A stretch of DNA of 64,000 nucleotides, taken from positions 353,443-417,442 of the forward strand of contig NZ_JARPUQ010000003.1 in assembly GCF_029537735.1 (NCBI RefSeq), written 5' to 3'. Made by a program: the position numbers and the translations under genes. The notes beneath the pieces were generated by a model. It made no database searches, was not told the DNA's origin, and worked only from the letters and a program-made list of their open reading frames with translations. Every line of letters starts with the position of its first letter. Position 1 is the stretch's first letter. Shown here in pieces: positions 7,494 through 16,168 of the stretch. Origin of the DNA: Robiginitalea aestuariiviva. Its GTDB lineage: Bacteria; Bacteroidota; Bacteroidia; Flavobacteriales; Flavobacteriaceae.

Positions 7494-8456
7494 TCAGGCC
7501 TTGCCGGTCGAAAGGTTTACCTGGTCGTAAATGGTATAGCGGTCCCCGCTCTTGCGGCTGCGCAGGATCATTTCCCCCAGGAACCCCGCCATAAAGAACT
7601 GAATCCCCATGAGCATGGCCGTCAGGGCGATAAAGAACTGCGGCCGGTCCGTAAGCAGGCGGCCGGTGGGGTTGATAAAGAGCTTGTCGATGCCCAGGTA
7701 AAGGGCAAAGCCGAAGCCGATAATAAACATGAGCACGCCCAGGGCCCCAAAGAGGTGCATGGGGCGCTTTCCGAACTTGGAGACAAACCAGATGGTGATC
7801 AGGTCCAGAAAGCCATTGATAAAACGTTCCGGCCCGAATTTGGTGCGGCCGTACTTGCGGGCCTGGTGTTGTACCACCTGTTCCCCGATCCGGGAAAACC
7901 CCGCATTCTTGGCCAGCACCGGAATATAGCGATGCATCTCCCCCGAAACTTCAATCTGCTCGATCACCTCGCGCCGGAACGCTTTCAGGCCGCAGTTGAA
8001 ATCGTGCAGCCGGACCCCGGAGGTTTTTCGCGCAGCCCAGTTGAAGAGTTTGGAGGGCAGGTTTTTCATCAGCACGGAATCGTACCGCTTCTTTTTCCAG
8101 CCCGAAACCATCTGATAGCCTTCAGCCTCAATCTTCCGGACCATTTCCGGGATTTCTTCCGGATTGTCCTGCAGGTCGGCATCCATGGTGATGACAATGT
8201 CCCCTTGGGCCTGCCGGAAACCGGCGTGCAGGGCCTGGGATTTGCCGAAATTTTTCAGGAAGCGGATGCCGCGCACCTGGGGGTTTTCGGCCGCCAGATC
8301 GCATACCACCTCCCAGCTGCCGTCCGAGCTGCCGTCGTCAATAAAAAGGATCTCGTACAAAAAACGATTGGATTGCATAACCGATACAATCCAATCGTGG
8401 AGTTCTTTCAGGGATTCCTCTTCGTTCAGTAAAGGAATGACAATGGAAAGGTGCAT
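7494..8456 (-). CDS. Family 2 glycosyltransferase with two C-terminal membrane helices (polyprenyl-phosphate sugar transferase type)
   Basis: A 320-residue enzyme with an N-terminal GT-A fold: SIVIPLLNEEESL at residues 4-16, the nucleotide-sugar DxD-type motif DADLQDNPEE near 92. Two hydrophobic helices lie near 235-255 and 270-292 (FIALTAMLMGIQFFMAGFLG). This is the layout of DPM1/GtrB-like enzymes that load a sugar onto polyprenyl phosphate at the inner membrane. The sugar is unknown. The start at the ATG 8456 places the family N-terminus correctly. A TACCTTTG element precedes it. Confidence 0.88.
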   Translation of the reverse strand: MHLSIVIPLLNEEESLKELHDWIVSVMQSNRFLYEILFIDDGSSDGSWEVVCDLAAENPQVRGIRFLKNFGKSQALHAGFRQAQGDIVITMDADLQDNPEEIPEMVRKIEAEGYQMVSGWKKKRYDSVLMKNLPSKLFNWAARKTSGVRLHDFNCGLKAFRREVIEQIEVSGEMHRYIPVLAKNAGFSRIGEQVVQHQARKYGRTKFGPERFINGFLDLITIWFVSKFGKRPMHLFGALGVLMFIIGFGFALYLGIDKLFINPTGRLLTDRPQFFIALTAMLMGIQFFMAGFLGEMILRSRKSGDRYTIYDQVNLSTGKA

Positions 8457-8476
8457 ACCTCACTTCAGGTTTGGAC

Positions 8477-8484
8477 CAAAGGTA
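8477..8484 (-). promoter_or_regulatory. Candidate -7 element TACCTTTG for the glycosyltransferase
   Basis: Perfect TAnnTTTG match on the minus strand, 20 bases upstream of the ATG at 8456, in the gap between the DUF4199 gene and the glycosyltransferase. Confidence 0.5.
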
Positions 8485-8509
8485 ACGAATAACCCGGGGA
8501 TTCTCCCAA

Positions 8510-9022
8510 TCAGGCTTTACGCAGCACCAGGGCAGGTACCAGGGAGGCCAGGAACCCGATGATTACACTGAAAATGATCCCCAGCGGGATCTGGATATAC
8601 GGGGCGGACATTTTTTTGGAAATGGCCAGTTGGGCGTCTATCTGCTCCTGGGTGAGGTTGTATTGCTCCCGCATTTGCTCTGCGGCAAAGGCCATAGCTT
8701 TATCCGTGGTATCCGGATCGATCACATGGGTCAGGATGTAATTAAAAGCAATGGTAATCAGGGCGGAGATCAAAGACATGCCCACCCCAATTTTCAGGGC
8801 CTGGCCAAAGGTCATTTTACCCCCGTTCGCCTTACGGAACTGCAGCATAGCCACAATGGCCACCCCCAGGGTAAGCACAAAGGCGATAACCAGGTTGGAA
8901 AAACCTTGCTGGTAGTGCAGGTCCTGCAGGTAGAGCATAAAGGCCAGGACAACGCCCAGGGCGCCCAGCAGGATGCCGTAATTCAGTGCAAATTTGTTGG
9001 TGGTAGGTTGGTTAGCTTCCAT
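8510..9022 (-). CDS. DUF4199 family membrane protein
   Basis: A 170-residue inner-membrane protein with four hydrophobic helices: GILLGALGVVLAFMLYL, LVIAFVLTLGVAIVAML, a helix around GVGMSLISALITIAFNYIL, and a C-terminal IIFSVIIGFLASLVPAL. A soluble segment between helices 3 and 4 carries EQMREQYNLTQEQIDAQLAI. This arrangement is the DUF4199 pattern common next to polyprenyl-sugar glycosyltransferases in Flavobacteriia. No activity is known and none can be inferred from residues here. It is upstream of, and co-directional with, the GT2 gene. Confidence 0.8.
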   Translation of the reverse strand: MEANQPTTNKFALNYGILLGALGVVLAFMLYLQDLHYQQGFSNLVIAFVLTLGVAIVAMLQFRKANGGKMTFGQALKIGVGMSLISALITIAFNYILTHVIDPDTTDKAMAFAAEQMREQYNLTQEQIDAQLAISKKMSAPYIQIPLGIIFSVIIGFLASLVPALVLRKA

Positions 9023-9146
9023 AATATACAGATGTTTTGAATTCCTTCGTTATAAGTAGGCCACAGCCCCAATTTGTTACAGGAAAGTTAAAAAAAAGAC
9101 AGCTATTTTTGACGGATTTCCTTCGTGGATTTAAAAATAAATTGTT

Positions 9147-9154
9147 TACATTTG
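9147..9154 (+). promoter_or_regulatory. Candidate -7 element TACATTTG for rpmE2
   Basis: TACATTTG in an AT-rich stretch, 37 bases upstream of the rpmE2 ATG at 9192. The exact -33 box is not obvious. Confidence 0.55.
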
Positions 9155-9191
9155 CAGCCTGAAAAATTCAGGAAACTAATTGCTGTTTATC

Positions 9192-9446
9192 ATGCAGAAA
9201 GAGATTCATCCCGACAATTACCGACTGGTGGCCTTCAAAGACATGTCTAACGACGATGTATTTATCACCAAGTCTACCGCCGAAACCAAGGAAACCCTGG
9301 AAGTGGACGGGGTAGAATATCCGTTGGTGAAACTCGAGATCTCCCGCACTTCCCACCCGTTTTACACCGGGAAAGCCAAATTGGTGGATACTGCCGGGCG
9401 TATTGACAAGTTCAAGAACAAATACAAGAAGTTCGAAAAGAAATAA
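9192..9446 (+). CDS. rpmE2: 50S ribosomal protein L31, type B (zinc-independent)
   Basis: An 84-residue ribosomal protein of the large subunit. The start is the ATG at 9192 ([17 protein letters not shown]). Family residues such as [12 protein letters not shown] are present. There is no cysteine at all, so the zinc-binding CxxC form (type A) is excluded and this is the C-minus paralogue. In other bacteria that paralogue replaces the zinc form when zinc is scarce. No zinc-responsive operator is evident, so here it may simply be the sole L31. The gene is monocistronic with its own promoter and a strong terminator. Confidence 0.96.
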   Translation: MQKEIHPDNYRLVAFKDMSNDDVFITKSTAETKETLEVDGVEYPLVKLEISRTSHPFYTGKAKLVDTAGRIDKFKNKYKKFEKK

Positions 9447-9472
9447 TTTCGGACCGCTTGCCAAGATAAGGA

Positions 9473-9502
9473 GCAATGCCCGCCGGCATTGCTTTTTTTT
9501 TT
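9473..9502 (+). terminator. Rho-independent terminator of rpmE2
   Basis: GCAATGCC (9473-9480) pairs with GGCATTGC (9485-9492) around a CGCC loop, followed by ten T residues. Confidence 0.9.
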
Positions 9503-9566
9503 GGTGATTTTCGACCAGCAGCCGGGAAAGGCGGCGGATCGCATCCCCCTGCTGCCCCCCTTTTCT

Positions 9567-9574
9567 TACCTTTG
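9567..9574 (+). promoter_or_regulatory. Candidate -7 element TACCTTTG for the GlmU-like gene
   Basis: Perfect TAnnTTTG match ending 17 bases before the ATG at 9592. No clear -33 TTTG. Confidence 0.5.
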
Positions 9575-9591
9575 TGCCAAAGGTCATTGCT

Positions 9592-10767
9592 ATGCATTAC
9601 ATCCTTTTTGACGGCAGCTACCGTACCTCCCTGCTGCCCTTTACCTTTACCCGGCCCGTGGCTGCAATCCGTATGGGGATTCTCACCCTGGCCGAAAAGT
9701 GGGAACACCGCCTGCAGGCCCCGGTAAGCCACATGACCGAGGCCTACCTCTCCGGGAAATTTCCCATGGATAGCGGGGCGGATAACCTGATGCTCTGCGG
9801 GAGCCTGCTCCCGGACGACGCTCTGGTTAAGGCCGTACAGGCCCTGCCTTCCGGCAAAGCCCTCTGGGCCGGGGAGGAATTACTGGCCTACCGTTGCCCC
9901 GAACCGATTTCCCCTGCCAGAGCCGGGGATCTGGAAGCCGTTTCATATACCGGCCCGGTACAACTGCTGCGGAACACCTGGGAAATTTTTTCAGAAAACG
10001 GCCCCGCCCTGGAAGCGGATTTTGAGCTGTTGACCAGCGGGCGGAAATCCCAGCCCATTCCGGAATCCAACCGGGTCATTCGCCCGGACCGTATCTTCCT
10101 GGAGCCCGGCGCCCAGGTGGAATACAGCATCCTCAATGCCACGGAAGGGCCCATATACCTCGGTAAGGACTCCCTGGTGATGGAGGGAAACATGATTCGC
10201 GGCGGCTTTGCCCTTTGCGAGAAAGGGGTGGTGAAAATGGGCGCCAAAATTTATGGCCCCACCACCGTGGGCCCGCATGGCAAGGTTTGCGGGGAGATCA
10301 GTAATTCGGTGATTTTCGGATACTCCAGCAAAGGCCACGACGGCTACCTGGGCAACTCCGTTTTAGGGGAGTGGTGCAACATAGGGGCGGATTCCAACAA
10401 TTCCAACCTGAAGAACAATTACGCCAAAGTACGGCTGTGGAACTACCAGAGCGGCCGTTTTGAAAATACCGGCCTGCAATTCTGTGGCCTGATGATGGGT
10501 GACCACAGTAAGACCGCCATCAATACCATGTTCAATACGGGAACGGTGATCGGGGTGAACTGCAACATCTATACTCCGGGCTTCCCCAGGAATTTTGTGC
10601 CCAGTTTTAGCTGGGGCGGGGCCAAAGGCTTTACCGAGTACCTGCCCGTACGCGCCTTTGAGGCTGCCAAAGTGATGATGGCCCGGCGCGATGTGGCCTT
10701 TACGGAAGAAGATGCCCGCATTCTGGAGCAGGTGTTTGCAGACACCGCCCACTGGCGGAAGTACTAA
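9592..10767 (+). CDS. GlmU-family protein, putative sugar nucleotidyltransferase with left-handed beta-helix
   Basis: A 391-residue protein typical of Bacteroidota, beginning MHYILFDGSYRTSLLPFT. The N-terminal half resembles a nucleotidyltransferase fold but lacks a clear LxxGxGTRM pyrophosphorylase loop. The second half shows hexapeptide-like repeats of a left-handed beta-helix (PIYLGKDSLVMEGNMIRG, GAKIYGPTTVGPHGKVCG, GEWCNIGADSNNSN). It may act in nucleotide-sugar or acyl transfer for cell-envelope sugars. Without the signature loop, catalysis should not be assumed. An in-frame GTG at 9574 is possible but lies inside the promoter element. Confidence 0.82.
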   Translation: MHYILFDGSYRTSLLPFTFTRPVAAIRMGILTLAEKWEHRLQAPVSHMTEAYLSGKFPMDSGADNLMLCGSLLPDDALVKAVQALPSGKALWAGEELLAYRCPEPISPARAGDLEAVSYTGPVQLLRNTWEIFSENGPALEADFELLTSGRKSQPIPESNRVIRPDRIFLEPGAQVEYSILNATEGPIYLGKDSLVMEGNMIRGGFALCEKGVVKMGAKIYGPTTVGPHGKVCGEISNSVIFGYSSKGHDGYLGNSVLGEWCNIGADSNNSNLKNNYAKVRLWNYQSGRFENTGLQFCGLMMGDHSKTAINTMFNTGTVIGVNCNIYTPGFPRNFVPSFSWGGAKGFTEYLPVRAFEAAKVMMARRDVAFTEEDARILEQVFADTAHWRKY

Positions 10768-10807
10768 AGGCTTCAGCCCCCGGGTTTTACCCCTCGTGGC
10801 TTTTGCG

Positions 10808-10815
10808 TACCTTTG
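10808..10815 (+). promoter_or_regulatory. Candidate -7 element TACCTTTG for mtaB
   Basis: Perfect TAnnTTTG match, 31 bases upstream of the mtaB ATG. A TTTT at 10784-10787 with a 20-base spacer may act as a weak -33 element. Confidence 0.5.
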
Positions 10816-10846
10816 CGGCCCTGCGCCTAAAAAAATAAGCGAATCC

Positions 10847-12175
10847 ATGCCGAAAACAGTGGCCTTTCATACCCTGGGATGCAAACTGAATTTTTCAGAA
10901 ACGTCGACTATTGCACGGGATCTGGAAGCCGAGGGCTTCGAGAAAGTGGGTTTTGACCAGCCTGCAGACCTCTACGTGATCAATACTTGTTCGGTAACGG
11001 ACAATGCGGACAAGCGCTGCCGCCAGGCAGTGCGCCAGGCCCTGCGCGCCAATCCGGAGGGGTTTGTGGCCCTGGTGGGGTGTTATGCCCAGCTGCAGCC
11101 GGAGGAGATTGCCGCCATCCCGGGGGTAGACCTGGTGCTGGGGGCTACGGAAAAATTCAAATTGGCAGACTACCTGGGCTCCCTGGAAAAACAAACCCAT
11201 GGCCAGGTGCATTCCTGCGAGATCCGGGACGCGGATTTTTATGTGGGCAGCTACGCGATCGGGGACCGTACCCGGGCCTTTCTCAAGGTGCAGGACGGGT
11301 GTGACTACAAATGTACCTACTGCACCATCCCCCTGGCAAGGGGGATCTCCCGCAGTGCTACCCTGGCGCAGGTGCTGGAGCAAGCCCGGGAAATCTCGGC
11401 CCAGGGCATACGCGAAATCGTCTTGACCGGGGTGAATATCGGCGATTATGGCAAGGGGGAATTCGGCAATAAGAAACACGAGCACACCTTCCTGGAACTG
11501 GTTCGTGAACTGGACCGCGTGCCGGGCATACACCGGTTGCGGATATCTTCCATTGAACCCAACCTGCTACGGAACGAAACCATCGATTTTGTGGCGTCCA
11601 GCAAGCATTTTGTACCCCATTTCCACATTCCCCTTCAGAGCGGCAGTAACGACATCCTGAAACTTATGCGCCGGCGCTACCTCCGGGAATTATACCAGGA
11701 GCGCGTATCGCGTATCCGGCAGGTGATGCCGGATGCCTGTATTGGAGTGGACGTGATTGTGGGTTTCCCGGGCGAGACCGAGGCGCATTTTATGGAAACC
11801 TACGAATTCCTTCACGCCCTGGACATCTCCTACCTGCACGTGTTCACCTATTCCGAACGCCCAAATACCCCGGCAGCCGAAATGGACGGGGTGGTAGAGC
11901 CGGCCGAACGCCGCCGCCGCAGCAAGATGCTCCGGAGCCTGTCGGAGAAAAAGCGGCGGCAATTTTACCAGTCCCAGTTGGGGACCGAGCGGACCATCCT
12001 GCTGGAGGGCGAAAACCGCGAGGGGTATATCCATGGATTTACCGAGAATTACGTGAAGGTGAAAGCCCCTTGGGATCCTGCCCTGGTGAATACCCTGCAC
12101 CGGGTGCGCCTTACGGAAATCGATACCGATGGGATGGTGCGCTATGAGCCGATCCCGGCAGGGGTTCCGGCATAA
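10847..12175 (+). CDS. mtaB: tRNA (N6-threonylcarbamoyladenosine37-C2) methylthiotransferase, MtaB-type radical SAM enzyme
   Basis: A 442-residue iron-sulfur enzyme that adds a methylthio group to t6A37 of tRNA. The N-terminal UPF0004 domain has the three cysteines of the auxiliary cluster (TLGCKLNFSET, INTCSVTDNADKRC, VGCYAQ). The radical-SAM CxxxCxxC is DGCDYKCTYC near residues 151-159. A C-terminal TRAM-like RNA-binding segment follows. TLGCKLN rather than TxGCQMN favours MtaB over MiaB. The ATG at 10847 starts MPKTVAFHTLGCK. Its stop codon overlaps the T-tract of a terminator on the other strand. Confidence 0.93.
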   Translation: MPKTVAFHTLGCKLNFSETSTIARDLEAEGFEKVGFDQPADLYVINTCSVTDNADKRCRQAVRQALRANPEGFVALVGCYAQLQPEEIAAIPGVDLVLGATEKFKLADYLGSLEKQTHGQVHSCEIRDADFYVGSYAIGDRTRAFLKVQDGCDYKCTYCTIPLARGISRSATLAQVLEQAREISAQGIREIVLTGVNIGDYGKGEFGNKKHEHTFLELVRELDRVPGIHRLRISSIEPNLLRNETIDFVASSKHFVPHFHIPLQSGSNDILKLMRRRYLRELYQERVSRIRQVMPDACIGVDVIVGFPGETEAHFMETYEFLHALDISYLHVFTYSERPNTPAAEMDGVVEPAERRRRSKMLRSLSEKKRRQFYQSQLGTERTILLEGENREGYIHGFTENYVKVKAPWDPALVNTLHRVRLTEIDTDGMVRYEPIPAGVPA

Positions 12176-12197
12176 AAAAACCCGGCGCCTGGCCGGG
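12174..12197 (-). terminator. Rho-independent terminator of the minus-strand acetyltransferase gene
   Basis: On the minus strand CCCGGC (12197-12192) pairs with GCCGGG (12186-12181), followed by seven T residues (12180-12174) that run into the mtaB stop codon. There is no T-run on the plus side. Confidence 0.8.
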
Positions 12198-12238
12198 ATG
12201 GTCTTCCGCGTTATGCGGTGAGGATTAAAAACTTTCGA

Positions 12239-12532
12239 TCAGATCCGGATGCCTACGGGCAGCATCTCCTTGTACTGACGGTTTTTCCGGAGGAATCCGG
12301 CAATCTGCGGGCTGGTGGGCACCACCCTTAGGTTTTGTTCCTGGATCAGGTGCAACACCCCTTTGATGAAATCTTCTTTGAACCCATCCTGTGTAATTTC
12401 TTCCGGGATTACGAGTTTGGTTAAAAATACCTTGCGTTCCTGGGAGGAATATTCGATTTTGGCGAGATGCCCGTTTACGCGTGTTTCGAATTGACGCAGG
12501 AAACTGTTGTCCTTAATTGCCAGTTGGTTCAT
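12239..12532 (-). CDS. Minimal GNAT-like N-acetyltransferase (COG2388 type)
   Basis: A 97-residue single-domain protein from the ATG at 12532 (MNQLAIKDNSFLRQFETRV). It matches the small GNAT-like YjdJ/GTLF3B family: a short strand-rich N-terminus, LTKLVIPEEI, then a helix (GFKEDFIKGVLHLIQEQNLR), and a C-terminal PTSPQIAGFLRKNRQYKEML resembling the family CPY.xxY/hP.y motif. The family's usual cysteine before the pro-rich turn is replaced by PTSP. Substrate is unknown. It is monocistronic, convergent with mtaB, and has its own terminator. Confidence 0.72.
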   Translation of the reverse strand: MNQLAIKDNSFLRQFETRVNGHLAKIEYSSQERKVFLTKLVIPEEITQDGFKEDFIKGVLHLIQEQNLRVVPTSPQIAGFLRKNRQYKEMLPVGIRI

Positions 12533-12692
12533 ATGGTTTGCTTTACATTTGATATCGGAAAAAAAATTACGCACCCCGAAAGGCCGTAATTCGTCATGTG
12601 TTCGGGCTGGTCATTAGCACATAATCTGCCCGATTGCCGTCAAGCATCAAAGTTAGCAAAAAAAATGCTAAAATCCTAAGTTATAGCGCGTT

Positions 12693-13403
12693 TTGAAAGC
12701 CCAGAATCCCGAACCCATCCCCGTATACTTCATGCCCGGAATGGCCGCCAGCCCGGAGATCTTCGAACACCTGAAACTCCCGGGGCAGGCCTTCCATGTG
12801 GAATATCTGGAATGGTTTGTACCCCGGCCCGGCATGTCTCTGCAGGAATATGCCAGGGAAATGGCGGCCGGGATACGGCACAAGCACCCGGTGCTGGTCG
12901 GGGTTTCCTTTGGCGGCTTTTTAGTGCAGGAAATGGCAGCCTGGGTACAGGCGCGGAAGGTCATCATCATTTCCAGCATTAAATGCAAGGCGGAAATGCC
13001 CCGGCGGTTGCTGCTGGCCCGATACACGAAACTCCATAAGTTACTGCCCACCAGCCTGGTGGAGAATGTGGAAGTGCTGGCCCGGTACGCTTTTGGCGAC
13101 CCGGTAACCCGGCGGCTGGAACTCTACGACCGCTACCTCTCCATGCGCGACAAGACCTACCTGGACTGGGCCCTGGAGCAGATTGTAAACTGGAAAAGGG
13201 ACAGCCCGTTGCCCGGGCTGGTCCACATCCACGGGGAACAGGATGCGGTCTTTCCCATTGGGCATATCGGTCCCTGTATCCGGGTTCCCGGCGGCACCCA
13301 CACCATGATCATCCACCGCTTCCGCTGGTTTAACCAACACCTGCCCGCAATAATTTTAGAAGATCAAGGTTCTAATTTTATACCTTTGAAATCAAACCCT
13401 TAA
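12693..13403 (+). CDS. Alpha/beta hydrolase
   Basis: A 236-residue hydrolase. The nucleophile elbow is GVSFGGF with Ser72. The acid is probably the Asp of HGEQDAVFP and the base the His of GGTHTMI, so the catalytic triad is complete. There is no signal peptide. The start must be TTG at 12693, because an in-frame stop lies nine bases upstream and the next ATG would remove the first strand of the fold (IPVYFMPGMAAS carries the oxyanion region). Substrate is unknown. It is followed after ten bases by a lytic transglycosylase gene, which has its own promoter-like element inside the hydrolase 3' end. Confidence 0.83.
   Translation: MKAQNPEPIPVYFMPGMAASPEIFEHLKLPGQAFHVEYLEWFVPRPGMSLQEYAREMAAGIRHKHPVLVGVSFGGFLVQEMAAWVQARKVIIISSIKCKAEMPRRLLLARYTKLHKLLPTSLVENVEVLARYAFGDPVTRRLELYDRYLSMRDKTYLDWALEQIVNWKRDSPLPGLVHIHGEQDAVFPIGHIGPCIRVPGGTHTMIIHRFRWFNQHLPAIILEDQGSNFIPLKSNP
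13381..13388 (+). promoter_or_regulatory. Candidate -7 element TACCTTTG for the lytic transglycosylase
   Basis: Perfect TAnnTTTG match within the last codons of the hydrolase gene, 25 bases before the ATG at 13414. Confidence 0.45.
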
Positions 13404-13413
13404 ACCCTCCGAC

Positions 13414-14373
13414 ATGCGCTTTTTGAAGAATGCCCTGATGACGATCGGAATCCTGAGCGTGCTCAGCACCCTGGTATTTGCCGTGCAACAACAAATGGAA
13501 CCCCAGGCAGAAGCCGAACAGATTGTGGATGCATCCGCAGACCAAACCCGGGTGGCCCCTTCCTACCGGATTTCCGCCATCGAAATCCCGGAAGACCTGA
13601 ATTTTGCCGGGGAAGCCGTACCCCAGGAAGACCCGGAGGTGATGGAGCGCATTGACCGGGAATTTTTGGTAAATACGTACTGGCAGTCCAATGCCCTGCT
13701 GCTGATGAAGCGGGCCCATAAGTACTTTCCCGTGATAGAACCCATCCTGGCCAAAAACGGGGTCCCGGACGATTTCAAATACCTGGCCGTGGCCGAAAGT
13801 GGTTTGCAGAATGTGGTATCTCCGGCAGGGGCTACCGGGTTCTGGCAGATTATGAAGGCCACCGGGCGGGAATACGGCCTGGAGGTAAATAACAACGTGG
13901 ATGAGCGCTACCACCTGGAGAAGGCCACCGAAGTAGCCTGCCGTTACCTGAAAAAATACAAGGAGAAATACGGCAGCTGGACCATGGCTGCTGCTGCCTA
14001 CAACACCGGTACGGGTTCTATTGACCGCTACCTGAATATTCAAAAGGCAGACGACTACTACGAACTCCTGCTGGGGCAGGAAACCGGGCGTTATGTGTTC
14101 CGCATCCTGGCCATTAAGGAGATCCTGTCCCACCCGCAGAAGTACGGCTTCGATATCGGGAAGGAAGACCTCTATACCAACGTGCCCACCTTCCAGGTGG
14201 AAGTGGATACCCCGGTTTCCGATTTTGCCGCTTTTGCCAAACAGTACGAGATCAACTACAAGATCCTGAAGCGGCACAACCCCTGGCTGCGGGAACCCCA
14301 CCTGAACAATGCCTCCGGTAAAAAATACCAGATTGCCATTCCACTGAAGGGCTATTATACCGTTGGGCCCTGA
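13414..14373 (+). CDS. Lytic murein transglycosylase with SLT domain (MltD-like)
   Basis: A 319-residue exported enzyme that cleaves peptidoglycan glycan strands. The N-terminus is a signal or anchor (LMTIGILSVLSTLVFAV). The SLT domain spans about residues 105-225, with catalytic Glu128 in AVAESGLQ, followed by SPAGATGFWQIM and AAAYNTGTGSIDRY. The C-terminal ~70 residues (DFAAFAKQYEINYKILKRHN) look like a LysM-type cell-wall binding module. Length and domain order are normal for short MltD-like proteins in this phylum. It acts in the periplasm. Confidence 0.9.
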   Translation: MRFLKNALMTIGILSVLSTLVFAVQQQMEPQAEAEQIVDASADQTRVAPSYRISAIEIPEDLNFAGEAVPQEDPEVMERIDREFLVNTYWQSNALLLMKRAHKYFPVIEPILAKNGVPDDFKYLAVAESGLQNVVSPAGATGFWQIMKATGREYGLEVNNNVDERYHLEKATEVACRYLKKYKEKYGSWTMAAAAYNTGTGSIDRYLNIQKADDYYELLLGQETGRYVFRILAIKEILSHPQKYGFDIGKEDLYTNVPTFQVEVDTPVSDFAAFAKQYEINYKILKRHNPWLREPHLNNASGKKYQIAIPLKGYYTVGP

Positions 14374-14696
14374 TCGTCGCCAGGCTAAACGCACATTACA
14401 TGGCTAACCCATGGAGACCCTGGTCAACCCCCTGTCGGTAACCCTGGGCCTTTCGGGCCTGCTTCTGCTGGCAGGATGCGTAACCGTTTTTGGGCGGGTA
14501 CAGCATAAGCTCCGCAAGCGTTTCGGACCCTGAGTTCCAGGAACGCCCCAGCAATGATTGCCCGGTGCAGGCTTCGAGTTTATTTTGAAGTCGGGCGGGG
14601 GAGGGGTTTGCAACCCCGACCTCTGGATTAGGGGCGCTCACCCCCTTCATAATGAAGGCTTTAAAGCTTCTTTCCTTCAGCTATGAGGTATTCCCT
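14374..14696. other. 323-base region without a convincing gene; possible degraded repeat
   Basis: No supported gene here. An 84-codon minus-strand open frame (14396-14650) has no family resemblance or start context and is not called. The region contains a perfect short palindrome GGGGTTTGCAACCCC (14603-14617) followed by GACCTC. A similar core (palindromic stem, TTGCA, then ACCTC) occurs at 49083-49114 in another gene-free stretch, which may mark remnants of a dispersed element. No promoter or terminator is evident. Confidence 0.4.
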
Positions 14697-15212
14697 TTAG
14701 ATCTTTTTCAGCTGCTGCTGCATCATCTTGATCTGCTCGGTAAGCATGTTGTTCTTATCCAGCTTTTTGGCTTCGGAAAGCAAGGTAGTGGCCTCGCGTT
14801 TGCGGCGTTTCTGCATGGCTATGCCCGCCAGGCTCAATTTGGCCATGGCCACATCGTAATCCATATTCAACCCCAGCTTCAGAGCCTTACGGAAGTACTT
14901 CTCGGCCTGGGTGAGGTTTTTCTGGGAGTATATAATCCCGTGCAGATAGTTGTAATACCCCTGCTGCTTGGTGGTGAGGGCCGCCTCGGGATTCTTGATT
15001 TTCGCCAGCCATTTTTCGGTGCCGTCCAAATCCTGCTTGCGCATTTTCAGGAAGGCCATCAGGATGATTTCGTTCCGGAAATACAGGAATACGAAAATCA
15101 GGGCCAGCAGGATCAGCATGATCCCGTTTCCGATTTCGCCCTGGACAAACTGATATCCGGCAGTACCCACCAGGGCAGCTGCCAGTATGATTTTGATGTT
15201 TTTATTGAACAT
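14697..15212 (-). CDS. Small membrane protein with TPR-like C-terminal region
   Basis: A 171-residue protein with two hydrophobic helices at the N-terminus (IIILAAALVGTAGYQFV-like and GIMLILLALIFVFLYF), then a helical region with TPR features (YYNYLHGIIYSQKNLTQAEKYFRKAL and AMAKLSLAGIAMQ...). It is probably an inner-membrane protein exposing a short TPR domain for protein contacts. The ATG at 15212 overlaps the end of the upstream DUF6263-like gene by 11 bases, so the two are likely co-translated. Function is unknown. Confidence 0.7.
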   Translation of the reverse strand: MFNKNIKIILAAALVGTAGYQFVQGEIGNGIMLILLALIFVFLYFRNEIILMAFLKMRKQDLDGTEKWLAKIKNPEAALTTKQQGYYNYLHGIIYSQKNLTQAEKYFRKALKLGLNMDYDVAMAKLSLAGIAMQKRRKREATTLLSEAKKLDKNNMLTEQIKMMQQQLKKI

Positions 15213-16101
15213 GTCTGTGATCGATTAGGGTGTAGGTTACTTGTGTCTTGACTTGTGTGGGGATTTTCAGGCCGCCGGTTTCTGCCATGGTAGAAAAGCC
15301 CTCGCAATGGCCTTCCACCCGCATTTCTTTGGGAAAGCCCGTTTGGGCATCGGCCAGGATCCGGCAGTGTTGTTGTCCGGACAGGCGCATTTCACTCCCC
15401 GGTTGGGTTTCATTCATCCGTACTTCCCCTTCCCCGCTAATAACCCATTGATCGGTATCACGGTGTTCCAGGGTCCAGGTGTGGCTGCCGCCATGGGGTT
15501 CGCGGGCCCGGGTTTCCCAGGTAGCCCCGGCTACGGCCTGCTTTTTCGGATAGATCAGGGTCAGCTGTTCGCAGCTGGCCGCCAAAGCCTCGGGACCATA
15601 CTGGGATTCCAGCGATTTGCGGACCTGGGTGCGGACCAAAGCAGTTTCTATTCCGGCTCGGGCAACCATCCGGTTGATCAGGCTGTCTCCCCCCCAAACC
15701 TGCAGGATGTGTCCCTGCGGGTCCACTTCCAGACGAACGGGCGTATCCAACATGCTATGGAATATGCGGGAATGCACGTTGCTACTGTCCAGTTCCCGGG
15801 CATGGATATCCAGCAATTCGCCTTTCAGGCTGCTGTCGATATGAAAAAACAGGTCCCGGTAGGCCATTTCAAGGATGCTGCTTGCTGCCCCTTCCGCAAT
15901 CACCCTGAATTCCAGCAGGGCCGAAACAGTGCTGCTTACCTTGTGGGTGTCGCCCTGCAGTTGTTGTTCCATTTCCTGTAAAGAACGTTGTTCTACGGTG
16001 AAAACATCCCCTTTTTTCCACTGGTAGCCCAGCGGCTGCTGGCCGGTGCAGATACCGGCACTCCCTGTCAGAAGTACGAGAAACAAAAGGGTTTTATACA
16101 T
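15202..16101 (-). CDS. Exported hypothetical protein (DUF6263-like)
   Basis: A 299-residue exported protein. The start at the ATG 16101 gives a signal peptide ([20 protein letters not shown]), and the longer upstream frame is not plausible. The mature part is beta-rich with the opening [16 protein letters not shown], characteristic of DUF6263 proteins of Bacteroidota. Internal features include [15 protein letters not shown] and [16 protein letters not shown]. No catalytic motif is seen. It overlaps the following membrane TPR-like gene by 11 bases. The pair may form an envelope-associated unit of unknown role. Confidence 0.65.
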   Translation of the reverse strand: MYKTLLFLVLLTGSAGICTGQQPLGYQWKKGDVFTVEQRSLQEMEQQLQGDTHKVSSTVSALLEFRVIAEGAASSILEMAYRDLFFHIDSSLKGELLDIHARELDSSNVHSRIFHSMLDTPVRLEVDPQGHILQVWGGDSLINRMVARAGIETALVRTQVRKSLESQYGPEALAASCEQLTLIYPKKQAVAGATWETRAREPHGGSHTWTLEHRDTDQWVISGEGEVRMNETQPGSEMRLSGQQHCRILADAQTGFPKEMRVEGHCEGFSTMAETGGLKIPTQVKTQVTYTLIDHRHVQ

Positions 16102-16168
16102 GGAAGGCTGGGCCGATAAACGTCCCTGCAAAAGTAGTAAAAAGTCTTCGAAAAAAAATGAGGGTGCA

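Noticed and set aside
9061..9191. Zinc-responsive (Zur) operator before rpmE2
   Set aside because: No convincing inverted repeat of the Zur type is visible, so zinc control of L31 type B was not claimed.
12174..12197. Terminator of mtaB on the plus strand
   Set aside because: The hairpin has an A-run before and no T-run after it in the plus direction, so it fits only the minus-strand gene.
14603..14623. Possible T-arm of a tRNA gene (GGGTTTGCAACCCC)
   Set aside because: No TTC at the expected loop positions, and no D-arm, anticodon arm or acceptor stem can be built around it.
14396..14650. 84-codon minus-strand open frame in the gap after the lytic transglycosylase
   Set aside because: No family similarity I recognise, no promoter or start context, and composition unlike neighbouring genes. 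Kept only as a possible remnant region.
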